Assembly: GCA_029339505.1 (NCBI GenBank)
Contig: JAQISU010000171.1
Coordinates: forward strand, 136,501-200,500
Length of the DNA stretch: 64,000 nucleotides
Reading direction: 5' to 3'
Origin: Unio delphinus
Lineage: Eukaryota; Mollusca; Bivalvia; Unionida; Unionidae
Part shown: positions 48,150 through 57,700 of the stretch, piece by piece
Layout of the letters: each line of letters begins with the position of its first letter
Numbering within the stretch: position 1 is the first letter of the stretch
Translations under genes and position numbers: made by a program
Notes under the pieces: generated by a model
Database searches by the model: none
Seen by the model: the letters and a program-made list of their open reading frames with translations, nothing else
What the model was told of the DNA's origin: nothing

Positions 48150-48949
48150 GTTACGTGCTTAGGCTCGAATAAACAGTAACATAGAAAGAGTGAAAATAAC
48201 AAGCATGTAAAAACTTAATAAACAATTTATTGAGCACAAATAATTTCCAGAAAAGAAAAATAAACTTACGGTTTTAAGAATCAATTCCAAAAATAATTCA
48301 AAATATAATCCACTAGAGAAATTGCAAAAGTCTTGGTAATAAAATGTACAAATAATTCCCAGTTCGAATCTTAGTGAAGCATTCAAGATGGAAGACGATG
48401 TCACATGATGAAGTCAGTTCTGGTCAAAATTCAATGAGCACAATTATTTTCCAGATAAATAACAAAATAAATCCTCTTGATCCAAACGAATTTAAATAAT
48501 TTCCAATACAAGGTAATTTAAAATGACTCAAAACAATACGACTTAATATTCTAACAGCCCAACTTCTACTAAATATTTCGCTCCAAAACATAATTTATAT
48601 ACCTGTTTTTACGTAAACAAGGAAGGGGTCACATGATCTTCTATAATCTTTAGAACAAATTTACGTTTAAAAGATCTCGTGCACACCGTATGACCCAACT
48701 AAAAATAGAAAGATGTTTATAACAAAGCTCTATTATGTCCTTGGAATCAACCAGTCATTTTAAAAGCTTGTTTACAACTCTGAAGCCAGGTCAGAAATGA
48801 GGTCAAGATCTGGTGTTTATTTGTAAAGTACAAGTCATCCCACTTTTTAAAAAAAATATCTCCCAATGAATGAATCTTAAATTTAAAATATCAAATTTGA
48901 ATCTGACAAACAAGTAAAATAATAAATAAATGACTTAAATATGCGTAAC
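48150..48949 (-). mobile_element. 0.8-kb non-autonomous TIR element, copy C
   Basis: Starts GTTACGTGCTTAGGCTCGAA and ends TTAAATATGCGTAAC, giving GTTACG/CGTAAC termini. The 6-bp target duplication ACATAT is perfect (48144-48149 and 48950-48955). This is the best-defined copy and sets the family's length (800 bp) and target size. Same orientation as copy B, inverted relative to copy A. Confidence 0.9.
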
Positions 48950-48955
48950 ACATAT

Positions 48956-49840
48956 TGCAACGAATTGTCACGCTACCATTGCATTCAACGTCCATCCAAA
49001 TCAGTTTGTCGGTTTCCTTAGATAACAGTTTCTACGAGGGAATTTCTTGCAAATTCCATGGAACATACTCAGATTTCTCTTGCAGAAAAACTTAGACTGA
49101 TTCAAATGTTCGATGAGGCGTTATTAAAACCCTAGGAAATTTTGTGTGGGAACATTCCCCTAAATTAGCGTAAACAATCAGGCAAATCTCTCTGCCGCCT
49201 TTCTCATAGGCACTAAAATTGGGGTCAGCTTGACCTGGTAGTTTGATAGTTACCTAGTTTCTGCGATTTTGCAATTGTAATATTAGGAATTGATTTTTTA
49301 GTAAATTAATAAGATTACTGTTTTCTTTAAGTTGTATTAAAGTGATGTTTTGTTCATTTATATTGGGTGGGTTCTAAAGTGTGTTAAGACTAATTTCATT
49401 TATTTCCAAAGCACAACTATATATTAATTGAAGGAAAATAGTTGATGTGCAAAGCATAAGTTCGCAACGTAAATCACTAGCTATACGAATGTACATTATT
49501 GTGTGGAAATAGGTTATAAAGCAAAAATCTTACTGGGTCAGTCAGCCCCTAAGTCTTATAAGTAAAACATAGAACAAACTTCCGTGCTGACGTAAATACA
49601 GAATGGTTCTTATCTAATGATGGACAGTCGTTGCTACAAAATGGTTCTTATCTAATGATGGACAGGCATTGCTGCTGGCTTAGTATGTTAAACATGTTGC
49701 TGGTTTAGAATATTAAGGAATTATCATATTTGGACCTAACTAATGCCAAACGAATGTAGATAAACTACAAAATTAAGCCGGTTTTGACCGTGATAAACTG
49801 ATTCTTACCTGAAAGGAGAACGGCCATAAACCCGACACAA
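48956..49840. other. Unassigned spacer with a short duplication
   Basis: Contains a pair of AAATGGTTCTTATCTAATGA-type repeats at about 49600-49665. A short plus-strand frame near 49030-49135 (ANSMEHTQISLAEKLRLIQM) looks protein-like, but I cannot assign it. Nothing else seen. Confidence 0.45.
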
Positions 49841-49846
49841 GATGCG

Positions 49847-49921
49847 TATAAATAGACCGCGCATTAAAGGGTCAGGTCAGTTCCTATCGTCGAAGAAATA
49901 GATCTTCGCCTTATCATTTCA
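49847..49921 (+). promoter_or_regulatory. Predicted TATA/initiator core promoter with a downstream splice donor
   Basis: TATAAATAG at 49847-49855 is followed by an invertebrate-type initiator TCAGTT at 49877-49882, placing the likely start at A49879, about 32 bp from the TATA box. A CAG/GTAAAA donor-like sequence follows at about 49921. No coding sequence is recognised in the next 600 bp. It could be a host promoter, a retroelement LTR promoter, or the left-end promoter of the viral-type element whose genes begin at 50.6 kb. Confidence 0.5.
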
Positions 49922-50584
49922 GGTAAAACAATTGTATATGTCATAACTTCTTTAGGAATAAGTATTTTTAATGTTGAGATTTTAATAGTAACATTGTTAT
50001 GTTAGCAACATTGTTCACTTAATACTTTTATTTATAATATATTGTAACGGAATGTTTAAATGTCAATATATTTTAAATCTATATTCTATTTTAAAATAAG
50101 TAAAATGTTATTCTTTAAATTAATTGTTACATTAACTATAGTTATTACATCTTACACTTTTGGCTATCTTGAAATTGATCGAGAATTAACTATTTGTATA
50201 ATATTCTAAAATGCAGAAGTTATACGAATAAATGAAGTTGGAAAAGCTTGAAAAAGGAAAATATAATATGTATTTCATGAATTTTTATTATAAAGTTTTT
50301 AAATGTGTTTTTAGAATGTAGTCAATATATGTGTGTGTTGATTAATTAAATAAAGTCAGTTCTTCTTCATAACAGTAACAGCTTTACCATGAAAATAACA
50401 TTTACTGTGTCCCAAATAGTCTGTCCTGCTGCTGTCTGAACAAATGCTTAATTAAGAAAAGCATTCTCTCCTCGAAAGAATATTCTGAACATGGCGGTAT
50501 GGCGATCGATACCTGCCTGTTCTAATTAATGGTTCTCCTGTCTCAACTAATGTATTCTTGTTAGATCGACAGAAATTTGCCCCT
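49922..50584. other. AT-rich region left of the virus-like element
   Basis: No gene seen. The left boundary of the element should fall in or near here, but I could not find a terminal inverted repeat, partly because the right end is outside the window. Confidence 0.45.
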
Positions 50585-51000
50585 TCACAGTTTTCCTTCA
50601 ATCATAATTTCTAGTCGATCTATGTCAGAAAGAATATTATTAGGACAAGTAACAAGATCACTTCCTTGAGTAGAAATACTTCCGGTTGCTCCCTTTTCTT
50701 GTTTTTGATTTGTGGATACCCTAATCTTTCGATCAATTGATACTATTTTTTTCAAATTTAATAAAGTATGGATCATCATCGTTGGCATGTTCCTTACCTT
50801 TAAAACGAGATGCATGGCATTATTCCAATTTTCATGTTTTATGCTATTGAGAAACTCGTTTTTATGTACAGTTTTTTTTTATTATAGTTTGCAGCTATAT
50901 CGAATGCTTTTTCTAAAGAATTTAATTTGGAAATAACTCCAGGAATAAATATAGATTGAACAGAAGGTGGATATTTTTGTTGTGTGTTTTGATGATCGTG
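50585..51000 (-). pseudogene. Decayed paralogue of the 188-residue element protein
   Basis: The minus-strand frame at 50815-50585 ends in LVTCPNNILSDIDRLEIMIE. The intact gene at 61294-61860 has SATCPGNILSDISQLEVLIG at the same relative place. Upstream, in other frames, are QSIFIPGVISKLNSLEKAFD and NEFLNSIKHENWNNAMHLV, loosely matching the intact protein's N-terminal half. Several frame changes are needed. It shows either a gene duplication within the element or a second element fragment abutting it. Function unknown. Confidence 0.6.
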
Positions 51001-51666
51001 ATTGCTGTTGTGATGGATCTACCTGACTTATTGATTTTTTAAATAAACTTTCTCTTTACATTAATATAATTTGGATCATTAATATCGGCTAATTATTTTT
51101 TTAAATTATAAATAAACTTTCTTTTTACATTTAATATAATCTGGATGATTAATATCGGATTGTTTATTTTTATAAATACTATATGTATCATGAATTCCGG
51201 TATCAAAAGACGTTTCATCAACATATTTGGGATTTTAAAAGGAATATTACTTAATTCATATAGTGACGCCGTTTATCCTGGGTCCATTGTACAACCGAGA
51301 AGAAATTTAATAGAATCAGGTTTAAATTTAGTTTTAATCTTATAAAGTTGTTTCTTTGTGTGTGTTGAGTTTCAATTTCTGGAAGAGGCGGGGGAAGTGA
51401 AATACTTGAGAGGATGAAGGAGGCGATTTAGTAAGTGGAACTGTCGACATATCAATTTCCTCCTTCTTTGCTGTTAGTTTATCTACTTTGTCAGGAAACT
51501 TTAAAAAGTCTGGATCATCATTACTAATACCACTCCTTTTATGACGAATTCTAAAGATCATCTTAAGCAGCAGAGAGGGTGAATCGGACAACGTTTTTAG
51601 AAAAATTTTACTACTGCATTTCTTATGAGATCTTTCAAACAAAATGGATTGCAACGTCGTTGTCAC
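51001..51666 (-). CDS. Hypothetical element protein with DDPxF-type repeats, partly decayed
   Basis: The frame 51666-51340 (108 codons, ATG start) lies 33 nt beyond the ATPase stop on the same strand. It is basic, with ISNDDPDFLKFPDKVDKL near its middle. Further along the strand in other frames are SDINHPDYIKCKKKVYL and NDPNYINVKRK, so a short module (D/N-D/H-P-x-Y/F-I/L-K) seems to repeat. I do not recognise the family. Position after the ATPase suggests a structural or accessory virion protein, which is inference only. It may once have formed one longer gene with the decayed region to 50585. Confidence 0.45.
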
Positions 51667-51683
51667 TCACCCTCTCTGCTGCT
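51566..51683. repeat. 17-bp perfect inverted repeat near the ATPase 3' end
   Basis: AGCAGCAGAGAGGGTGA (51566-51582) and its exact complement TCACCCTCTCTGCTGCT (51667-51683), separated by 84 bp. Near-identical motifs flank the ATPase relic elsewhere (21121 and about 21505-21521). It could be a hairpin terminator or an element-specific motif. Confidence 0.7.
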
Positions 51684-51699
51684 ATGGGTTACGGTGATT

Positions 51700-52365
51700 T
51701 CAACCGAATATTTTATCAAGTCCGATACGATATCGTGTCCTAGGGTCTGCTAAATTTATTGTCACAAATCCGTGTGGTTTTGACTGAGCGTGACTAAAGA
51801 AATTTCTAAATTGATTATGATTCATATCACCGCTGCACCAGGTCTGATGAATATTTCGTAGCGTATGAGTATCAACGCCGTTAAATACACACAACACATT
51901 GCAGTTATCTCTGATCACTTTTGGTATCTGAGTGTATCGTTGAGTGACATATATCACATCAGTGTTTTTATGCCTGCCTCGGGAAAATATTCTAGCAGGA
52001 TTTTTTTGATTATCTAACATGATATCATCGTATACCACTAAATTGTTAATACTTCCATAAATAGCATCAATGCTCGGGGCTTCCTCTATATCGGTTATAA
52101 ACTCAATAAAATCTTCATCGATTTGAAATTCTTTTGCTTTCTCGTTAAAATCCTTTAGAACTTCATAGCATCGCTGATCGTCCACACTCGGGGCTATTAA
52201 ATACAATTTGTTCCATTTCATCCATCTCGTTATCAAATTAAGTAGCAGTTGTGTCTTTCCGCTTCCAGATGGTCCGATTATAATCATTCTAATTGAATTC
52301 GGCAACATTTCATGATGTTTAATAGGTTCCCGTCGTCGGGTAGCTGAATAATCAATTATATTCAT
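51700..52365 (-). CDS. A32-like (FtsK/HerA) genome-packaging ATPase
   Basis: A 221-residue P-loop ATPase. Walker A is GPSGSGKT at residues 31-38 and Walker B is LVVYDDIML around residues 109-117. A conserved DVIYVTQRYTQIPKVIRDN segment with the sensor Gln follows. Size and motif spacing match the A32-type packaging ATPases of Polintons, adintoviruses and large DNA viruses, which drive the genome into the capsid. The ATG at 52365 is 17 nt from the divergent start of the zinc-ribbon/PLA2 gene at 52383, and the gap is essentially a TATATATAAA stretch. The frame is fully intact. A truncated homologue at 21528-21944 is 92% identical over 106 residues, so the family spread fairly recently or is under constraint. 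Confidence 0.9.
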   Translation of the reverse strand: MNIIDYSATRRREPIKHHEMLPNSIRMIIIGPSGSGKTQLLLNLITRWMKWNKLYLIAPSVDDQRCYEVLKDFNEKAKEFQIDEDFIEFITDIEEAPSIDAIYGSINNLVVYDDIMLDNQKNPARIFSRGRHKNTDVIYVTQRYTQIPKVIRDNCNVLCVFNGVDTHTLRNIHQTWCSGDMNHNQFRNFFSHAQSKPHGFVTINLADPRTRYRIGLDKIFG

Positions 52366-52382
52366 GCCGTTATATATAAATT
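52366..52382. promoter_or_regulatory. 17-nt divergent intergenic gap with TATA-like sequence
   Basis: The gap between the ATPase (minus) and PLA2 (plus) start codons contains TTATATATAAATT, which can act as a TATA box in either direction. Upstream promoter elements would have to lie inside the opposing genes, as in compact viral genomes. Confidence 0.35.
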
Positions 52383-52933
52383 ATGGATCTATATTGTGTG
52401 AAGTGTAAAAAACGTACTGGCACAGATGACTTGACGAACAGATGACTTGACGACGACTACAACTAAAAATAACCGATCAGCGCTTTCTGGTAAATGCGTA
52501 CAATGTAGTACAAAGAAATTTAGATTTGTTTCCCTTGGTGAAACCAAGGAACCCAAGGAACCTTTAAAAAAAACGAGGAGGTGATATCGCAGCCAAGCTA
52601 ACTAAACTCCCTGGAACCCCATGGGCAAAATACCCTGGAGAAAAGCACCTTCCAGGATATAGCTACTGTGGACCGGGAACCAGACTTGATATCAGACTCA
52701 ATAATCAAAATCAGCCCCGACCCGGTGAAGAACCAATAAATGCCATTGATAAGGCCTGTCGCCTTCATGATGTCTCTTATAAAAGCAGTAATCTGCAGCA
52801 CAGGCATCTAGCAGATGTGAAATTAATTCATGCATTAAATGCTATTCCTGATAAATCTTTCAAAGAAAAATTGGCTTCATTTTTGATAAAATCGGCTATG
52901 AAAAGTAAATTGATGTTAGGTGCTGGTAATTAA
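52383..52933 (+). pseudogene. Zinc-ribbon plus parvovirus-type phospholipase A2 gene, broken
   Basis: The ATG at 52383 starts MDLYCVKCKKRTGTDD, half of a CxxC...CxxC zinc-ribbon-like head; the second pair (KCVQC) follows near 52496-52510. A PLA2 domain then covers 52577-52933: calcium loop YCGPGTRLDIR and catalytic helix ACRLHDVSY with the His-Asp pair, the signature of the PLA2 in parvovirus VP1 that opens endosomal membranes. A similar domain occurs in Polinton/adintovirus-like elements. The reading frame is broken twice: by a 16-bp tandem duplication (ACAGATGACTTGACGA, twice, 52427-52458) and by one base in an A8 run (52566-52573). The PLA2 segment itself is open and keeps its key residues. 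The stop at 52931 lies 7 nt before the integrase start, suggesting co-transcription. Likely a minor virion protein. Confidence 0.82.
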
Positions 52934-52940
52934 TAACAAC

Positions 52941-53888
52941 ATGGAATCTATTTACTATTCTCCAAAAGGATACTGGAGGGGTAAATCAGCAATCCATAAA
53001 CTCGCTAGCGCTGCAAAAGTGAAAAAAACCACTGCGGCTCATTGGTTATCTAAACAGGCACTATGGCAAATTTATCTACCACCGCCTAAACAAATTAATT
53101 TCTCGCATTTTGATGTGACCTTTCCTAATGAAGTTCATCAGGCTGATATATTATTTCTGCCACATGACCACGGTTACAAATACGCATTAACCGTAGTTGA
53201 TATTGCAAGTCGATACAAAGAAGCAGAACCGTTAAAAACAAAATCAGCCACTGAAGTGGCTTCTGCATTTGAAAGGATTTATCGACGAGGTCCTCTGCAC
53301 TGGCCAAATCTATTACAAATTGATCCTGGCAAGGAATTTCAGGGTGCAGTGTTATCAATAATGAAAAATCATAATGTCACTATCAGACGAGGACATACTG
53401 CGCTACATCGTGATCAGGCAATTGTTGAACGGTTTAATAAAACCCTTGCTGAGCGGTTATTTGGATATCAATACGCAAAAGAATTCATCCAAGAAAAAAG
53501 ATCCCGTGAATGGGTTAAAAGGTTACCAGCTGTGATTACTGCACTGAATAACGAGATTACTAGAACAATTAATTTGAAACCTATCAATGCGATTAAAAAG
53601 AAGTCAATACCTGAAATGGAAATTCAAAAAGATTTCAAAGAACCAATTCTTGGTAGTAATATCACTGTTAGGTATTTATACGAACCAGGAGAGCTTGAGG
53701 GTGGCAGAAAAAGGGCTACTGATCCTATTTGGAGTGTTACTGTACACAAGATATCTAGTATAACACGATCTACGGGTAGACCTCCAATCTATAAACTGGA
53801 TTCAACTGCCCCTCAACGAGGATTTACTAGACAACAATTACAAGTGATACCTGAGGATACTCAATTACCACCACGGGGTCTTAACTAG
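52941..53888 (+). CDS. Retroviral-type (rve) integrase of a Polinton/adintovirus-like element
   Basis: 315 residues from the ATG at 52941; an upstream GTG in the same frame overlaps the PLA2 gene and is unlikely. The DDE triad is visible: D69 in HQADILFL, D128 in LQIDPGKEFQ, E163 in DQAIVERFNKTLAERLF, with 34 residues between the last two. This is typical of the RNase H-fold integrases of Polintons, Ginger-type elements and retroviruses, which join element ends to host DNA. The C-terminal part (about residues 235-310) has the small beta-rich look of an SH3 or chromo-like DNA- or histone-binding tail. The frame is intact. It converges on the replication gene: its TAG at 53886-53888 overlaps the opposing stop by 8 nt. 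Confidence 0.93.
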   Translation: MESIYYSPKGYWRGKSAIHKLASAAKVKKTTAAHWLSKQALWQIYLPPPKQINFSHFDVTFPNEVHQADILFLPHDHGYKYALTVVDIASRYKEAEPLKTKSATEVASAFERIYRRGPLHWPNLLQIDPGKEFQGAVLSIMKNHNVTIRRGHTALHRDQAIVERFNKTLAERLFGYQYAKEFIQEKRSREWVKRLPAVITALNNEITRTINLKPINAIKKKSIPEMEIQKDFKEPILGSNITVRYLYEPGELEGGRKRATDPIWSVTVHKISSITRSTGRPPIYKLDSTAPQRGFTRQQLQVIPEDTQLPPRGLN

Positions 53889-56800
53889 CACCGTTGCGTC
53901 TATTGCACTCAAGACAAGTCAACATCACATTATTTCTGACATGACCGAGATTGTTATTTTTTCTGTCAACGGTGAATTGGCGAGGATCCTTATCCGAATA
54001 CTGCCAACGCATTATACAATTGCAACTTGCGCAGTGATTATTCTGTTGTTTCTTCAAAGTGATTATTAATTCAGCATCAATATCAAATTCTCGTTGTTTT
54101 TTTTGTCTTGTTGTTTGTAACCGGAGAGTTTTTTATCAATAATTTTAACATCAATATCATCCATTGTGGTGTCGTTATCATCGAAAACAATTCTTCGAAG
54201 TTGATTTATTTTTCGTACTCTGGATACTGCAAGATAAACTAAATTTGACCATTCGATGCGATTATCTACCATCCAAACAATTGTATCGGATATAGTCAAT
54301 CCTTGCGAAGAATGTATTGTTGCTGCGTATCCTAGCTTCCACGGGGATTTATTAGCACGCAATGCATCTTCAACGACATTGATATCGACCAGCACAATAT
54401 CATTTAATACTAAATTCTGCTTTTCACGTTGTCCAGGAATGTCAACGTCGATATTCTGCTTTCGTGTATCAGATGGTCTATAACACAACGGTACTGGAAG
54501 TGTTGCAAATTTTTGTTTATGCAATTCAAATAACTTCAATTGAAGTGTGTCTCTGACTATTTTTCTACTTGCTATTATCAAATCATTTGGTCTCCACAAC
54601 TCCCAAAAATCATTCATGGGAGTTTCTGAAATTATTTCACGCATTATTTCACATTGGATTCTATCCGGTTGTAATCTGATTAGTTGTTTAAACTCTCGTA
54701 ATATTTCATCTAATGATCTAATGTCATCATTCATCTCTTCGTAATAATCAACGTATGATTTTAACCATTCATGAGGAGGTTCACCGACAAATGGTGGTGG
54801 TTGGCCTTGATCGCCGCACATGATAATTTTTGTATTTTTCGTTGACAACCATTCAAGAAATGTTTTTAATACTTGTAACGGTACCGTGCATATTTCATCC
54901 CATAATATCACCGGTGGAATAAATTTCTGTCCCATTCTTTCAGGGGTCCATTTATCACCGCTCCATCGGAAGAAGCTGTGATAAGTACCAGAATTTTTTA
55001 CATCTCGTTGTTTTTTGTCTCTGGCAAGTTTGTGAGTTGGTGTTAACGCATTCATGTTGATTTTATCCTTGAATAAATTGATTACTCGTGTTGTCTTTCC
55101 TGACCCACCACAACCGTTTAAAGAAACTGTTTTATTCCGGCATATTGGATTAAAACACGGTGGTGCATTAGAAAATTCTGAACACTGATTGCTTTCTAAA
55201 TAATTATTTTCAATCGTAACATCTGCTGATGGAATATAATCATGAAGCATTTCTTTCTTAACTCTCCATGACCCCCAATTCTCGTTGCCAGTAGCCTTAA
55301 AATCAGCCATTTTGCTATTTATGTAAAATGAATCAGTGGCAACTCTAACTACGGTGTTAGGAAATTTATTGATCATCGAAAACAGATTAATAGAAGCATA
55401 ACCAAGCATAGAAGCTCTCAAATGTGTGTACTGCGGATTGTATCCATCATTGTAAGTAACAATTGTACCCAATTTGGTTCCATCGGACATAAATGCGTCC
55501 TTACGATTGACATACAGGCCTTTATTCGTTAAATCCGCGATTACAAAATCGTATTCAGCATTGTCTATAATTAACCGTGAAGAATATCTTGTATTATCGT
55601 ATTTACCACCCTGAGTGAATTTACCGATTATTCTTCGTCCAAGATCTTTTGCTTCATTGTTTCTGATTTCAAATAACTGTTTGGACCAATCCATGATTTG
55701 TTGTTCACTGAAATTTGGAAACAGTTTTCGCTGTTCGCTAATTATTTTTTCTAGATCAGGTTGTGGTAACCAGACTGATTTCTGTGCTCGATAGGATATA
55801 ATTGCTTCACTGACAATTAATGATTTTAACATCTTACAATCAAGCATATACCGTAATAACACTATTGGCATCCAGTGTTTTTCAGACATTTGTTTACCAA
55901 TCCAAAGATAACTACACGGATGAAGTCCTGTAGCCATTTCAAATGATACTACACAAGCGAATCCTGTTAAATCAAAATCAGGCAGTGGTCCATTAATCGC
56001 AACACGGGTCATTTCGTGTGTGGGGTGTCCAAATCGTTTGAAATATTTCTCGCATTCTCCATACCCGAGAAAACTTCCTGGATAACATGCAATCATATCA
56101 ACTGAAATAACGGTTTCAGCGGTGTATTTTGTATTCCATAACCCTCCATGGCTGTATTCAAGACAAGACAATTTGACATCTGATAAAAACTCACTTCGTG
56201 TTGGTTTCCACGCGTTTTTCTTTCTAGCAAAATGTGCTGCAATTGATGGTAGTGTAAAACAGTTTGCTAATAATTGATCGTTGTCTTCCCCCTCCCCAGA
56301 AAACTCACTAGCTAGTTGTTTCATTTGATTATGCAGCTCTTCAGTACGGTACAATTCTCCGTTGGGCCTTACAAACTGATCAAATCTACATTCCTCGTCT
56401 GAAGTACTATGAAATAGCCACATTGACACAGGATCGTTTTTACTCAAATGGTAAATAGCATCAAATAATTTCTGCTCTGAAAAAAACTCTTCTGTTCCAA
56501 ACAGATATTTTACGGTTCTATCCCGTGGAAATATTGTTACTGCAGATGACCACGCATGTTCGTTATGATCAATAATCTGTATTGGGGCTCCTTTTGATTT
56601 ATATTTCGATTCGTATAATACTTCACCGGTGATTGTCGTTACTGATATTGGAAATCTCAATGATGTTTCTAATTTAGCTATATCCTGAATTGTTGCCCCA
56701 TGCTGTTTCAATGTCAGTTCCCATTCGGTTATTTTTTTTCGTCTTAGATCAGTTAGTTTATTTCCCCGTGACGCATTTGTGAAGTGTTCCATTATTCGTT

Positions 56801-57321
56801 CTGCTACACAATTGAGCCCTGTCGAATATTTCATGGGTGCTAGTTTTGCAATATCAGGGTTGTCATTGAGCGGATATATCCCGTAAACAACTGCTGTGAC
56901 AGGATAAGATCTTTCGTAGTATGGTTTGTCAATTCCAGTCAAAATTCCTGGTTTTGAATCCTGAGTCACAGTGACAGTTTTTTTTGTCCTTGAGAATGGG
57001 TTCGTATTTGTCCCTAATGATCCATTTTCCATCATCACGGATAAGGAATTTGATTCGAAAAAAATTTCTTTCTTCCCCAAGATTTGAGATTATCACTGCT
57101 GCTTTTTCATCATTCATGGTAGCGTCAACAACACCATCAATTCGAAATGTTGACCAACAATGAGCTGCCCCATCACGCTTGAATTCATTAAAACAGTCTC
57201 TGATTTTACTAATCAAGGTTCTATCAAGAATTTTATTCTTTGGTGTATCAGAAACTCTATCAAGATTGAATTGAACACTTTTCCAAGGCTTAATTTTCGA
57301 TAATCTCTCAAACTCCTCCAT
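53881..57321 (-). pseudogene. Fused family-B DNA polymerase, SF1 helicase and HNH nuclease, broken in two places
   Basis: One gene read over three frames, about 1,145 codons. The N-terminal part starts at ATG 57321. Polymerase motifs follow: SVDMIACYPG (motif A, about 56080) and VRVATDSFYI (motif C, about 55325). Next is an SF1 helicase: Walker A NGCGGSGKTT (about 55100), ILWDEI (about 54895), GDQGQPPPF (about 54810), TIHSSQGLT (about 54300) and YLAVSRVR. The C-terminal HNH (53881-54100) has HCASCNC, QFTVDRKNNNLGHV and TCLECN. From memory, homologous proteins in the fungus Rhizophagus have the same domain order through the HNH, so the pieces belong together. Breaks lie in two A8 runs (T8 on the plus strand, 56978-56985 and 54097-54104). 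The TTG start of the longest frame (57080) is not a real start. The role is element DNA replication. Confidence 0.85.
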
Positions 57322-57345
57322 ACTATAATTAAAACAAGCATTTAA
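57322..57345. promoter_or_regulatory. 24-nt divergent gap between the replication and zinc-finger genes
   Basis: Contains TACTATAATTAAAA. It is the only non-coding DNA between two divergent start codons, so promoters for both genes must overlap it and the flanking coding sequence. Confidence 0.3.
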
Positions 57346-57687
57346 ATGAAAGATTTAAGTATAATGAATCATTGCAAATGGCTCATGATTGGATCAGTGA
57401 CACCGTGTAACAAATCATGCAGAAATGAATTCTGTGGGAACCATATGCAAAGCTTTCGTCGTGGAAGCCTTGGTCCGTTACCCTGTATTCGATGTGGGGT
57501 TGGGGTCAGGGGGAAATCGCAGTTATGTCTAAATTGTGGCGGCAAACGATACAGGGAACTAAAACGCTATTATGACAAACGAATAAAAAATACCGTCATT
57601 GATCCTACCGATGACAAAATCATAAAGACCCCTCAAGATTATATACAGAGACTTATAATTAAACCAAATAATGAATTAGAAAAATAG
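57346..57687 (+). CDS. Cys-rich zinc-finger protein of a virus-like element
   Basis: 113 codons from the ATG at 57346, or 107 from the ATG at 57364. Two metal-site clusters are visible: C10-x10-C21-x3-C25-x4-C30-x2-H33, then CIRC (47, 50) and CLNC (61, 64), the latter a treble-clef or zinc-ribbon pattern, followed by a basic KRYRELKRYYDKR stretch. I have seen this layout in small proteins of invertebrate and fungal virus-like elements, next to the same polymerase-helicase, but cannot give a family name. DNA binding or a transcription role is inferred. Frame intact; the stop is 13 nt before the HNH gene. Confidence 0.75.
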   Translation: MKDLSIMNHCKWLMIGSVTPCNKSCRNEFCGNHMQSFRRGSLGPLPCIRCGVGVRGKSQLCLNCGGKRYRELKRYYDKRIKNTVIDPTDDKIIKTPQDYIQRLIIKPNNELEK

Positions 57688-57700
57688 TATTATTATACAA

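Noticed and set aside
46428..52933. Endogenous parvovirus, suggested by the PLA2 domains
   Set aside because: No parvovirus replication (NS1/SF3 helicase) or VP jelly-roll sequence is seen. The better PLA2 copy sits directly beside an integrase and a packaging ATPase.
54066..57080. Taking the 1,004-codon frame as the complete replication gene with a start at 57080
   Set aside because: That start is TTG inside an overlapping frame. The adjacent ATG frame (57321) and the downstream HNH frame join it at A8 tracts and continue the same protein family.
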